Source: Myxococcota bacterium (GTDB lineage: Bacteria; Myxococcota_A; UBA9160; PR03). From it: a DNA stretch of 26,860 nucleotides. This document shows positions 1-8,040 of the stretch, piece by piece. The stretch is from NCBI GenBank assembly GCA_030066475.1, contig JASJBO010000058.1, positions 1-26,860 on the forward strand, written 5' to 3'. Every line of letters starts with the position of its first letter. Position 1 is the first letter of the stretch. Under the pieces are notes generated by a model. It was not told the origin of the DNA and did not search any database. It was given only the letters and a program-made list of their open reading frames with translations. Both the position numbers and the translations under genes were made by a program.

Positions 1-1
1 C

Positions 2-1252
2 GACGAGGGGGTCTACGAGGGGCCCGCCGCCGTCAACCCGATGGACGGGGTGCTCTCGGAGCTGGCTCCGGGCGTCGCGATGGTCGCCTCGTTCTCGCAC
101 GTCGTGGCCCTCGCGACCGACGCCGGCCTGCTGCTGTTCGACACCAGCCTGGAGGCGCTGGCCGACCGGGTGCTGGGCTCGCTGCGCGGCTGGAGCGACG
201 CCGCCGTGCACACGGTCGCCTACACCCACGGCCACGTGGACCACGTGGGCGGCGCGCACGCGCTGGTCGAGGAGGCGCGCCAGCGCGGGACGCCGCGACC
301 CCGCGTGGTCGGCCACGAGAACGTGGCGCCGCGCTTCGCGCGCTACCGGCGCACCGAGGGCTACAACGCCGTCATCAACGTGCGCCAGTTCGCGCGCACG
401 CGCGTGTCGCTCGCGGACGCGCGCTTCGGTCCCCGGACCTGGGTCCGGCCCGACACCACCTTCCGCGACCGCATGCGGCTCGGCGTGGGCGACCTCGAGC
501 TCGAGCTGCGCCACGCGCGCGGCGAGACCGACGACCACCTCTGGGCCTGGATCCCCGAGCACCGGGCGCTGGTCACCGGCGACTTCCTGATCTGGGTGTT
601 CCCGAACGCGGGCAATCCCCAGAAGGTGCAGCGCTACCCGCTCGAGTGGGCGGCGGCGCTGCGCGAGATGCAGGCGCAGGGCGCCGAGCTGCTGCTGCCG
701 GCGCACGGGCTCCCGATCGGCGGTCGCGAGCGGATCGCCGGGGTGCTCGGCGACACCGCGCGCGCGCTCGAGTCGATCGTCGAGCAGTCGCTCGAGCTGA
801 TGAACGAGGGCGCCCGGCTCGACGCGCTGATCCACGCCGTGCGCGTGCCCGACGACCTGCGCGATCGCCCCTTCCTCCAGCCCGTCTACGACGAGCCCGA
901 GTTCGTGGTGCGCAACGTGTGGCGGCTCTACGGCGGCTGGTACGACGGCAACCCCGCGCACCTGAAGCCGGCGCCCGAGGCGCGCCTGGCGACCGAGCTG
1001 GCGACGCTCGCCGGCGGTCCGACCGCGCTGGCCGCGCGCGCCCGCGAGCTGGCCGAGCGGGACGAGCTGCGTCTCGCCTGCGAGCTGGTCGAGCTGGCGG
1101 CCCTGGCTGCCCCCAGCGAGCGCGAGGTGCACGCCGCGCGCGCGGCGATCTACACCCAGCGGCGCCGGGCCGAGCTGTCGCTCATGGCCAAGGGCATCTA
1201 CGGCGACGCGGCGCGCACCTCGGCGGCGCTCGCCGAGAGCGAGGATCAGTAG
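2..1252 (+). CDS. MBL-fold alkylsulfatase-like hydrolase (5' partial)
   Basis: Open from the first window base in this frame, so the true start lies upstream; the ATG at 41 is internal. The product is a zinc-dependent metallo-beta-lactamase-fold hydrolase. The metal motif THGHVDHVGG is about 65 residues past that ATG. Other ligand-like motifs are GETDDH, LVTGDF and LLPAHGLPIGG. The part after AHGLPIGG (GVLGDTARALESIVEQ, then LYGGWYDGNPAHLKP) looks like the alkylsulfatase dimerisation domain (PF14863 type). Characterised SdsA1-like alkylsulfatases are longer and end in an SCP2-like domain. Here the protein stops after the dimerisation domain, so sulfate-ester hydrolysis is only a family-level inference and the substrate is unknown. 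It converges on the next gene with a 7-bp overlap. Confidence 0.85.
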   Translation, partial: DEGVYEGPAAVNPMDGVLSELAPGVAMVASFSHVVALATDAGLLLFDTSLEALADRVLGSLRGWSDAAVHTVAYTHGHVDHVGGAHALVEEARQRGTPRPRVVGHENVAPRFARYRRTEGYNAVINVRQFARTRVSLADARFGPRTWVRPDTTFRDRMRLGVGDLELELRHARGETDDHLWAWIPEHRALVTGDFLIWVFPNAGNPQKVQRYPLEWAAALREMQAQGAELLLPAHGLPIGGRERIAGVLGDTARALESIVEQSLELMNEGARLDALIHAVRVPDDLRDRPFLQPVYDEPEFVVRNVWRLYGGWYDGNPAHLKPAPEARLATELATLAGGPTALAARARELAERDELRLACELVELAALAAPSEREVHAARAAIYTQRRRAELSLMAKGIYGDAARTSAALAESEDQ

Positions 1253-1710
1253 GCGCCGCCGAGCTTGCCGTGGTCCCAGGAGATCACGCGCCCCGGCCGG
1301 CAGCGGATCACCACGCGCTTCTCGGCCTGACGGCGCATGCCCTCGAGCGCGGCCGGCGCCGCGGTCACCGGGTCGCCCCCCGCGATGCGGAACATCGTGT
1401 CGAGGGCGAGGTCGGTGTCGGGCACCAGCTCGGCCTCGGAGTGGATCACCACACCGCGCAGCTTCGAGTACTCGGTCCCGTCCTCGGCGAGCAGGCTCAC
1501 GCGCGGATTGCGCTCCAGGTTCCGCACCTTCTGGCTCTTGCGGAAGGTGGTCATGCGGATCGCGCCGTCGTCCTCGCGCAGGAACCACATCGGCATCGGG
1601 TGCGGGTAGCCGTCCGCGCCGATCGAGGTGAGGACGATGGTCTGCTGCGCATCGAGGAAGGCGCTCACCTCCTCGGGCGTCATCTGGATCTTGTCGCGTC
1701 TGGACGGCAC
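1246..1710 (-). CDS. PPOX-class (pyridoxamine 5'-phosphate oxidase fold) flavin/F420 protein
   Basis: The 154-aa single-domain protein has the split-barrel flavin-binding fold of the PPOX superfamily. Visible hallmarks are a strand with IVLTSIGADGYPHPMPMWF, then MTTFRKSQKVRNLERNPRVSLL. The latter is the usual 'K-x-x-N-L-x-x-N-P-x-V' cofactor-contact region of small PPOX proteins, many of which use F420 or FMN. The length is normal for the family. The listed start is GTG at 1710; ATG at 1683 is an alternative, and neither has a strong Shine-Dalgarno. It lies 24 bp downstream of the lipoprotein gene on the same strand, so the two are probably co-transcribed. The substrate cannot be told from sequence. 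Confidence 0.85.
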   Translation of the reverse strand: MPSRRDKIQMTPEEVSAFLDAQQTIVLTSIGADGYPHPMPMWFLREDDGAIRMTTFRKSQKVRNLERNPRVSLLAEDGTEYSKLRGVVIHSEAELVPDTDLALDTMFRIAGGDPVTAAPAALEGMRRQAEKRVVIRCRPGRVISWDHGKLGGAY

Positions 1711-1734
1711 GTCGTTCCGGACTTCGGGAGCCAG

Positions 1735-2031
1735 CTACTCCGCCGGGGCGGCCTCTTCCTCGTCGGCCTCGGAGTCCGCAGGGGTCTCGGAGTCCGCGGG
1801 CGCCTCGGCGGCCAGGGGCACCTCGCCGAGGACCTCCTCGGCCGTGCCCTGGGCCGTGCTCTTGGTCGGGAAGCTCATCCCGGCCGTGCCGGCGCCGCGA
1901 TCCCAGTCGCGGGGCGTGTACTCGGGCGGCGGCGGCGGGCGCTTGCCGTCGGCGGGCGCCGGCGGATCGTCCGTGACGCAGGCCCCCAGCACCAGGGCGA
2001 GAGCCAGCAGGGGAGCCAGGAAAACACGCAT
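1735..2031 (-). CDS. Small secreted lipoprotein, Pro/acidic-rich
   Basis: The 98-aa product begins with a signal peptide ending in a lipobox, LVLGAC, with Cys18 as the predicted lipidation site. The ATG at 2031 is preferred over one four codons upstream because GGAGGT sits 4 nt before it. The mature part has a proline-rich stretch (KRPPPPPEY) and a very acidic Ala/Glu/Asp tail with a duplicated ETPADSE/ADSEA pattern; it looks disordered. No enzymatic domain is recognised. Most likely it is an outer- or inner-membrane-anchored lipoprotein of unknown role. It precedes the PPOX gene in the same orientation and is divergent from the TetR gene across a repeat-filled gap. Confidence 0.7.
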   Translation of the reverse strand: MRVFLAPLLALALVLGACVTDDPPAPADGKRPPPPPEYTPRDWDRGAGTAGMSFPTKSTAQGTAEEVLGEVPLAAEAPADSETPADSEADEEEAAPAE

Positions 2032-2105
2032 CGCGACCTCCACCGCGTTCGAGACGTCTTGAATCTAGCGATCCCTCCGCGCCCCGCCGGCCTGGCACAC
2101 CCAAG

Positions 2106-2318
2106 AAGCCAAGCGAAGTCCATCAGGCCGTCTTCGCGGAGCACCGAGCCCCTGGACGGCACCCCGCAAGCGCAGCCGCGCAGCGGCGGAGCGCGCAGCG
2201 AGGCGAAGCCGAGCGAAGTCCATCAGGCCGTCTTCGCGGAGCTGCGAGCCCCTGGACGGCACCCCCAGCCGCAGAGCGGCGGAGCGCGCAGCGAGGCGAA
2301 GCCGAGCGAAGTCCATCC
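2106..2318. repeat. Tandem array of a structured intergenic repeat (about 2.3 units)
   Basis: The unit starts GAGCGAAGTCCATC and recurs at 2111 (first base A), 2211 and 2304, giving periods of 100 and 93 bp. The first two units share about 55 bp with only 3 substitutions. Each unit also has a GC hairpin: GCCGC-GCA-GCGGC at 2175-2187 and GCCGC-AGA-GCGGC at 2268-2280. A mini-hairpin follows, GGC-GAA-GCC, at 2202-2210 in the first copy. The same element, without the roughly 50-bp spacer, occurs at 9581-9652 and inverted at 20757-20832. The array fills most of the 334-bp gap between the lipoprotein and TetR genes. I see no convincing coding sequence in it. Confidence 0.85.
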
Positions 2319-2326
2319 AGATAGAC

Positions 2327-2355
2327 TTGCTCCAATCTTGGAGTAGCTCTAACGT
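2327..2355 (+). promoter_or_regulatory. Putative promoter of the TetR gene
   Basis: TTGCTC (2327-2332) and TAACGT (2350-2355) are separated by 17 bp, as expected for a sigma70-type promoter. Initiation would then fall only a few bases before the ATG at 2366, so the mRNA would be nearly leaderless. This agrees with the absence of a Shine-Dalgarno. The match is weak and unproven. Confidence 0.35.
2330..2343. promoter_or_regulatory. Palindromic operator candidate for the TetR regulator
   Basis: CTCCAA-TC-TTGGAG is a perfect inverted repeat with 6-bp arms. It lies 22 bp upstream of the TetR start, between the candidate -35 and -10 elements. TetR-family dimers commonly bind such palindromes to repress their own operon, here tetR plus the downstream flavoprotein. 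The site is seen directly; its function is inferred. Confidence 0.5.
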
Positions 2356-2365
2356 CGGGCACACG

Positions 2366-3004
2366 ATGGCGGCCCCCCAGCGCGAACAGCGCAGCTCCGC
2401 CCCCGCCGCTCCCGGCCGCCGCGAGCGGCGGCGGCGCGAGCTGCACCGCCACATCCGGGACACCGCGCGCCGGCTGTTTCGCGAGCACGGCTTCGAGGCG
2501 ACCACCGCCCGCCAGATCGCCGAGGCGGCGGACATCGCGCCGGCCACCTTCTTCAACCACTTCCCGACCAAGGAGCACGTGCTGCGCGAGATGGCCGAGG
2601 AGGTCTTCTCGCGCTTCCAGGGCCTGGTCGACGAGCAGCGCGAGCGCGGCACGTCCACCGCCGAGCGTCTGCGCGGCTTCGCCGAGCGCGGCGCGCGCGT
2701 CGTGCAGGGCGCGCCCGACCTCACGCGCCGCGTCCTGATCGAGGTGCTGCGCAGCGCGGCGCCGCCCGGCAGCACGCACTCGCGCGTCTCGGGCATCCAG
2801 CGCCACCTGGCGCTCCTGCTCGACGACGGGCGCGCGCAGGGCGACGTGCGCACCGACCAGCCCGTCGAGTTCCAGGCCGAGATCCTCGCCAGCGTCGTGT
2901 TCGGCTGCATCACGAGCTGGCTGCACGACCCCGACTACCCGCTGCGGGCCCGCATGCGCGAGTCCATGGCCTTCCTGGCCGAGGCGCTGCGCCCGGCCGG
3001 CTGA
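2366..3004 (+). CDS. TetR/AcrR-family transcriptional regulator
   Basis: The 212-aa protein has a basic leader (RRERRRR, about residues 18-24) and then the typical TetR N-terminal DNA-binding domain. The helix-turn-helix lies near residues 47-66, with TTARQIAEAADIAPATFFNH followed by FPTKEHVL. The rest is an all-helical ligand-binding and dimerisation domain with no assignable ligand. ATG 2366 is chosen because upstream extension in this frame relies on a TTG inside the promoter region. A perfect palindrome 22 bp upstream suggests autoregulation. The nitronate monooxygenase-like gene follows after 29 bp on the same strand, so it is the likely regulated partner. Confidence 0.93.
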   Translation: MAAPQREQRSSAPAAPGRRERRRRELHRHIRDTARRLFREHGFEATTARQIAEAADIAPATFFNHFPTKEHVLREMAEEVFSRFQGLVDEQRERGTSTAERLRGFAERGARVVQGAPDLTRRVLIEVLRSAAPPGSTHSRVSGIQRHLALLLDDGRAQGDVRTDQPVEFQAEILASVVFGCITSWLHDPDYPLRARMRESMAFLAEALRPAG

Positions 3005-3033
3005 GACACCCGCATCCACCCCGGAGGTTTCCG

Positions 3034-4203
3034 ATGCGCACCGAGCTCTGCGACCGCTTCGGCATCGACGTGCCGATCTTCGCCTTCAGCCACTGCCGCG
3101 ACGTCGTGGCCGCCGTCAGCAAGGCCGGCGGACTGGGCGTGCTGGGCGCCGTCGCCTTCTCGCCCGAGCAGCTCGAGATCGAGTGCAAGTGGATCGACGA
3201 GCACGTCGACGGCAAGCCCTACGGCGTCGACACCGTGATGCCCGCCAAGTACGAGGGCAAGGACCGCGGCCTCGGCCAGCAGGACGAGAGCGGGAAGGTC
3301 GACGCCGCGGTGTTCGAGAAGCTCGTGCCGGCCGAGACGCGCGAGTGGATCGAGAAGCTGCTCGAGGAGTACGAGGTGCCGGCGCTCCCCGACGGCGTCG
3401 AGAGCGGCTTCGGCGGGCTGCTCGGCTGGACCGAGGGCGGCGGACGCAACCACGTGGACGTGGCGCTCAACCACCCGGGCGTGAAGCTGCTGGTGAACGC
3501 GCTCGGCCCGCCGCCCAAGGACGTGATCGACGCCGCCCACGAGCACGGCGTGCTGGTGGCGGCGCTGGTCGGCGCCGTCGAGCACGCGCGGCGCCAGGTG
3601 GCGCAGGGCGTGGACATCATCGTGGCGCAGGGCACCGAGGCCGGCGGCCACACCGGCGAGATCGGCTCGATGGTGCTGATCCCCGACGTGGTGGACGCCG
3701 TCGCGCCGGTTCCGGTGCTCGGCGCGGGCGGCATCGCCTCGGGACGCCAGGCCGCCGCCGCGATGGCGCTCGGCGCGCAGGGCGTGTGGACCGGGTCGGT
3801 GTGGCTCACCGTCGAGGAGAGCGACATGATTCCCGAGGTCAAGCAGAAGCTCTGGGCCGCGGGCAGCAAGGACGCGGTGCGCTCGCGCACGCTGTCGGGC
3901 AAGCCCGCCCGCATGCTGCGCACGGCCTGGACCGAAGCCTGGCTGCGCGAGGACTGCCCCGGCACGCTGCCGATGCCGCTCCAGTACATGGCCTGCGCCG
4001 ACGCCAACGCGCGCATCATGCACTACGCCCGCAATCCGAAGAGCCGCGCGCGCGAGCTGCTCGGCATGCCGGTGGGCCAGGTCGTGAGCCGGATGAACGA
4101 CGAGCCGAAGAGCGCCGAGGTCGTGCTCGGGTTCATGGAGGAGTTCATCGAGACGGTGGACCGCCTGCAGGGCTCGCTGAAGGACGCCGAGGCGCGCGGC
4201 TGA
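3034..4203 (+). CDS. Nitronate monooxygenase-like FMN-dependent oxidoreductase (first paralogue)
   Basis: The 389-aa TIM-barrel flavoprotein belongs to the 2-nitropropane dioxygenase / nitronate monooxygenase family (PF03060 type). It opens with LCDRFGIDVPIFAF, then SKAGGLGVLGA (about 29-39). The phosphate and catalytic region QGTEAGGHTGEIGSM is at about 199-213, with His206 matching the catalytic histidine of the family, and VLGAGGIASGRQAAAAMALGA is further on. The Shine-Dalgarno GGAGG is well placed before ATG 3034. Family members oxidise alkyl nitronates, but many act as enoyl or keto reductases, so the substrate is open. It is probably co-transcribed with the TetR gene 29 bp upstream. A second, divergent paralogue lies at 19600-20754. 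Confidence 0.88.
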   Translation: MRTELCDRFGIDVPIFAFSHCRDVVAAVSKAGGLGVLGAVAFSPEQLEIECKWIDEHVDGKPYGVDTVMPAKYEGKDRGLGQQDESGKVDAAVFEKLVPAETREWIEKLLEEYEVPALPDGVESGFGGLLGWTEGGGRNHVDVALNHPGVKLLVNALGPPPKDVIDAAHEHGVLVAALVGAVEHARRQVAQGVDIIVAQGTEAGGHTGEIGSMVLIPDVVDAVAPVPVLGAGGIASGRQAAAAMALGAQGVWTGSVWLTVEESDMIPEVKQKLWAAGSKDAVRSRTLSGKPARMLRTAWTEAWLREDCPGTLPMPLQYMACADANARIMHYARNPKSRARELLGMPVGQVVSRMNDEPKSAEVVLGFMEEFIETVDRLQGSLKDAEARG

Positions 4204-4206
4204 GGC

Positions 4207-6447
4207 TCAGCGCTTCCAGTCCACGAAGATCGGCGACGACCAGGCGCGGGGCTCGTGCTCGGCCAGGCAGTCGTCGGTCTCGCGGCCGGCGCCGCCGCAC
4301 AGGTCGATCCCGATGCAGTTGCCGCCGGCGTCGCGCTCGCAGCGCACGTTGGCGGCGTTGATGCCCGGCGCCGGCGACTCGTGGGCGCGCACGTAGTAGA
4401 GCGTGTCGCGGCCCATCGAGGCGTAGTCCGGGTCGGCGAAGGTCGCGGTGCAGCCGCTCGGGTCGGGCTCGCACGGCAGCGACAGCCAGGGGTCCTCGAT
4501 CAGCGGGGCGACCGGCTCGCCGGCGTGTGCCTGCGGGCGGATCCGGATCACGTCGATGCGCGTGATCGGGCGGCGCCGGTCCGAGGGGTGGTAGCACTCG
4601 CCCTTGCACACCTGCTCCAGCCGCGCCGGGCCCAGGCTCGTCGAGGCGTACTCCGGGCAGCCGGGCAGCTGCTCGAAGCTGCCCACGGCGCGCACCTGGA
4701 AGATCGGCGTCTCGCTCATCTCGACCTCGGCGCCCATCGGCAGGGTCTTGCCGCGCGAGCCCGGCGGGTTGAGCAGGTCGAACCACAGCAGCGTCCGCGG
4801 CCCGGTCGTCGCGTAGACCTCGCGCCGTTGCATGGCGTCCCAGATCGCGCCCCGGTCGCGGCCCTCGGCGTGCGCCGCGATCAGACCGCCGGTCAGGAAG
4901 AAGGAGGCCTGGCGCTCGAGCTCGAGCAGCCCGAAGCCGGTCAGTCCGCTGCCCTCGCGGTCGAAGGCGCGCGAGGTGGCCTGCGGCGTCTCGGGCTCCG
5001 CCTGCGCAAAGGGACCGACCCCGAGGCTCCCGCGGTTGCGCGCCGACTCGGTGAAGCCGCGCCGCCGCACCTCCTTGTAGCCGGTGCCGGGGCGCGCGAA
5101 GTGGTTGTCGCTCGACGCCATGAATCCGAAGCGGAAGCGCTGCGGGTCGCCCGGCTCCTCGAAGTTCCCGAGCGCCATGATGTACTGCGCCGCGCCGCCG
5201 GGGCGATAGTTGAAGGCCGGCTCCGCGCAGTCGCGACACTGGCCCGCGTCGAGCCACTCGGCGGGGTCGTAGCCGGGGACCGTCAGGTGTGCCTGCCCGC
5301 CGGCGGCCGCCGCGTGCGCGCGCGCCGCCGCGGCGCGCTCCTCGCACTCCGCGTCGCCCACCCCCTCCGCCAGGCAGCGGCCGCGCACGATCTCGCCCGC
5401 CCGCCAGCAGCGCGGCTCGTAGTCCGGGCGCGGCACCGGGCAGCGCGCCGCGCCGTCCGCGTCGAACTCGACGGCACGCCAGTCGCGGTACTCCTCGGAG
5501 TTGCCGTGTCCCGAGTAGATCTCGACCAGGGTCTGGCGCTCCGGATCGTGCATCTCGCGCGAGAGCTGCTTGTCCCAGGTCGAGCCCGAGGGCGTGTAGA
5601 AGCCCCAGGTGGTGCCGTGCGGGATCACGATGGACTCGTGCCCCCAGGCGTCGAGCTGCTCGAACAGGTCGCCCGGCGTCTCGGCGGCCACGAAGCAGTT
5701 GCGCGGCAGCTGGTCGGGCGGCGTCAGCGGCTCGCACACCTCGAAGCCGGAGCGCTCGGCGAAGTAGCGCGCGAGGTCCTGGAAGCGGCTGTGTCCGCCG
5801 GACAGCGCGAGGGCGCCGATCCGGAACGGGCCGGCCTCCAGCGCGAGCGCCTGCCGCACGACGCTGGCCGCCGCGATCGGCCGAGGCGACACCCGCTCCA
5901 CCTCGGTGTGCGCCAGCACCACGTTCTTGTGCCCGTAGTGGTCGTCGGGCGTGGTGCCGACCTGCGTCCACTCCCAGCCGAGGAAGGCCACCGTGTCGGG
6001 GTCGGCGGGGTCGCCCGCCACGTCGTTGCACTGCTGGATCGCGGACACCGTCTCCTCCCAGTGCCGCGGCGTGATGAACTCGGCGTGGTCGTTGATCGAC
6101 CAGAAGTCGAGCGCCGAGCAGAAGCGCGCGAAGTCGCAGGCGTCGGCCTGGGGGTGCGAGCCCTCACCCTGCGCGATCGGCAGGCTCATCATGAAGGCGT
6201 CGAACGACAGCGTGGTGTGCACGTGGAGGTCGCCGAACAGGATCTGCTTCGGGCGGGGCACGCCGGCCTGCTCGGCGGCCTCGCGCTGGGCGTCGGCGAC
6301 CGCCGCCACGGCGCTCGCCGTCCGCGCCACGGCAGTGGGCTGACCGGGGCCTTCGTGGTCGCCGAGCCAGCCCTTGCCGGACGAGAACACGACGGCGACC
6401 GCGACGAGAAGGAAGAGGAGGACGAAGGCGAGAATCGGGCGGAGCAT
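4207..6447 (-). CDS. DUF3604 domain protein (PHP-like), membrane-anchored
   Basis: The 746-aa protein starts with one hydrophobic segment (about residues 4-22), a signal anchor or signal peptide. The remainder is the DUF3604 family (PF12228). Visible family motifs are LFGDLHVHTTLSFDAF (70-85), whose HxH resembles PHP metal-dependent hydrolases, and then FWSINDHAEF, GWEWTQVG, PHGTTWGFY and SSDNHFARPGTG. These His/Asp-rich motifs suggest a divalent-metal hydrolase acting in the periplasm. No substrate is established for the family as far as I know. It follows the MFS gene by 32 bp, which suggests an operon. A GGGAGGTGG stretch lies upstream of its ATG. Its stop is 3 bp from that of the convergent flavoprotein gene. 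Confidence 0.88.
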   Translation of the reverse strand: MLRPILAFVLLFLLVAVAVVFSSGKGWLGDHEGPGQPTAVARTASAVAAVADAQREAAEQAGVPRPKQILFGDLHVHTTLSFDAFMMSLPIAQGEGSHPQADACDFARFCSALDFWSINDHAEFITPRHWEETVSAIQQCNDVAGDPADPDTVAFLGWEWTQVGTTPDDHYGHKNVVLAHTEVERVSPRPIAAASVVRQALALEAGPFRIGALALSGGHSRFQDLARYFAERSGFEVCEPLTPPDQLPRNCFVAAETPGDLFEQLDAWGHESIVIPHGTTWGFYTPSGSTWDKQLSREMHDPERQTLVEIYSGHGNSEEYRDWRAVEFDADGAARCPVPRPDYEPRCWRAGEIVRGRCLAEGVGDAECEERAAAARAHAAAAGGQAHLTVPGYDPAEWLDAGQCRDCAEPAFNYRPGGAAQYIMALGNFEEPGDPQRFRFGFMASSDNHFARPGTGYKEVRRRGFTESARNRGSLGVGPFAQAEPETPQATSRAFDREGSGLTGFGLLELERQASFFLTGGLIAAHAEGRDRGAIWDAMQRREVYATTGPRTLLWFDLLNPPGSRGKTLPMGAEVEMSETPIFQVRAVGSFEQLPGCPEYASTSLGPARLEQVCKGECYHPSDRRRPITRIDVIRIRPQAHAGEPVAPLIEDPWLSLPCEPDPSGCTATFADPDYASMGRDTLYYVRAHESPAPGINAANVRCERDAGGNCIGIDLCGGAGRETDDCLAEHEPRAWSSPIFVDWKR

Positions 6448-6479
6448 CGCGCGACTCTACCACCTCCCATGCCGCGCGC

Positions 6480-7907
6480 TCAGCGCTCGGCGGGCGTCGG
6501 GTCGCGCTCCATGCCGAGCGCGGCGAGCAGCGAGAGCAGGGAGAGCACGCCGCCGGCCCCGAAGGCCCACGCGAACGACTCGCCGGTGTTGACCCCGCCG
6601 TAGACCATCGTGAGCAGCGTGATGCCGAACGAGGTGCCCACCTGACCCGTCAGGCGATTCGAGGCGGACGCGATCCCGAGGTCCTCCTCGGGCACCGCAT
6701 TCGACACCGAAGACGTGAGCGAGGGCAGGGCGAGACCGTGTCCCAGGCCCTGGAGCACCAGCCCGACGCCGATCGCCCAGAGCGCCTGCTCGCGCACGGC
6801 CAGCGCGAGCACCGCGAGCGACACCGTCATGACCGCGCAGCCGGTCACCGAGGCGGCGCGCTCTCCCGCGCGCATGCCCAGCGAGGCGCCCACCGGCGAA
6901 GACAGCGTGAGCGTCAAGGTGCGCAGCAGCATGATGGCCGACGCCATGGTGAACGAGAACTCGAACATGCCGAGCAGCACGAAGGGGGCGAGCACGAAGG
7001 CGCCCATGTAGGCGGCGCCCATGAACGCATTCGAGAGGATCGGCGCGGTGAAGTTGCGCCGCCCGAAGAACGCGAGCGGCACCAGCGGCGACGCGGCGCG
7101 GCGCTCGGCCGCCACGAAGGCCACGAGCGCGACCAGCCCGACGGCGACGGCGAGAGCGATCGACGGCGCGAGCCCGACGTCGCGAACCCGCGCGAGCGCG
7201 TACATCAGCCCCCCGACGCTGACGGTGAGCGTCGCCGCGCCGAGGAGGTCGAAGCGCACCCGCTGGCGCGCCGTCTCGCTCAAGACGAACGCCGCCAGCC
7301 CGAGCGCGACGCACGACAGCACGGCCTGCAGCACGAACACCACCCGCCAGCCGAGCCAGTCGACCAGCGGCCCACCCGCCACGAGGCCCAGCGCCGGCGC
7401 CGCCGCGCCCGTCATCGACCACCAGCCCATCGCGCGGACGCGATCCTCCGGGGGGTAGACGCTGAAGATCAGCGCCATCGAGCTCGGGCCCGTGGCCGCG
7501 CCCAGCACCGCAGCGAGCGTGCGCAGGCCGATCAGCGAGAGCGCGTCCCAGGCGAGCGCGGTGAGCGCGGCCGTCACCGTGGCGGCCGAGAACCCCAGCA
7601 GGAACACGCGCCGGTGTCCGTACAGGTCGCCCAGCTTGCCGAGCAGGGGCAGGGCGACGGCGGACAGCAGCATCGGGCCGGAGATCACCCACGCCATCGT
7701 CGTCTCGCGCTCGCCGAACTCCTGCGCGATCGATCCGAGCGAGATGGTCAGGATGGTGATCGGAAAGGTCGAGGCGAACATGCCCGCGAGCGCGGCGATC
7801 AGCACCCAGCGCGGATAGCGGCCACTCTGCTCCAGGCGCGCTACGACGCGGCCGCGCAGCCCCGCGGGCGCGGAGACGGGCTCGATCGGGCGCGGGGACG
7901 CGGTCAC
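6480..7907 (-). CDS. MFS transporter, DHA2 (EmrB/QacA-like) family
   Basis: The 475-aa integral membrane protein has roughly 14 hydrophobic segments, as in the DHA2 drug:H+ antiporters. Signature A is visible after TM2 (GKLGDLYGHRRVFLLG). A motif-C-like stretch occurs in TM5 (APALGLVAGGPLVDWLGWR), which marks exporters rather than importers. Late motifs such as QGLGHGLALPSLTSSV are also typical of the family. The start is GTG 7907 with no strong Shine-Dalgarno. The N-terminal 30 residues before TM1 are cytoplasmic and basic. Probable role: proton-coupled efflux of an amphipathic compound. It is the first gene of a likely two-gene unit with DUF3604 and is divergent from the selenoprotein gene. 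Confidence 0.9.
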   Translation of the reverse strand: MTASPRPIEPVSAPAGLRGRVVARLEQSGRYPRWVLIAALAGMFASTFPITILTISLGSIAQEFGERETTMAWVISGPMLLSAVALPLLGKLGDLYGHRRVFLLGFSAATVTAALTALAWDALSLIGLRTLAAVLGAATGPSSMALIFSVYPPEDRVRAMGWWSMTGAAAPALGLVAGGPLVDWLGWRVVFVLQAVLSCVALGLAAFVLSETARQRVRFDLLGAATLTVSVGGLMYALARVRDVGLAPSIALAVAVGLVALVAFVAAERRAASPLVPLAFFGRRNFTAPILSNAFMGAAYMGAFVLAPFVLLGMFEFSFTMASAIMLLRTLTLTLSSPVGASLGMRAGERAASVTGCAVMTVSLAVLALAVREQALWAIGVGLVLQGLGHGLALPSLTSSVSNAVPEEDLGIASASNRLTGQVGTSFGITLLTMVYGGVNTGESFAWAFGAGGVLSLLSLLAALGMERDPTPAER

Positions 7908-7999
7908 GCCAGCGGCGCAGGGTGCGGGGCAGGGGGACGGGGCGGCAGCCGGAGGCTAGTCATCTGGCCGACAACGTAGCGGAGCACCTCGGGCCCGCT

Positions 8000-8018
8000 C
8001 GGGCGCGTGACGCGCCCG
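8000..8018. promoter_or_regulatory. Inverted repeat in the MFS/selenoprotein divergent gap
   Basis: CGGGCGCG-TGA-CGCGCCCG is a perfect 8-bp-arm inverted repeat with a 3-nt centre, 22 bp before the selenoprotein ATG. It could be an operator or an mRNA hairpin. In such GC-rich DNA, chance palindromes of C and G are common, so confidence is low. Confidence 0.3.
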
Positions 8019-8040
8019 CCGACGCCGCTAAGTTATCGGC

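Noticed and set aside
2106..2318. CRISPR array
   Set aside because: Only about two units with a 93-100-bp period and nearly identical content throughout; no short constant repeat with variable spacers and no cas genes.
2065..3019. Minus-strand open frames through the repeat array and TetR gene
   Set aside because: They translate the repeat (MDFARLRLAARSA) and the complement of tetR; the repeat structure and intergenic location explain them better than coding.
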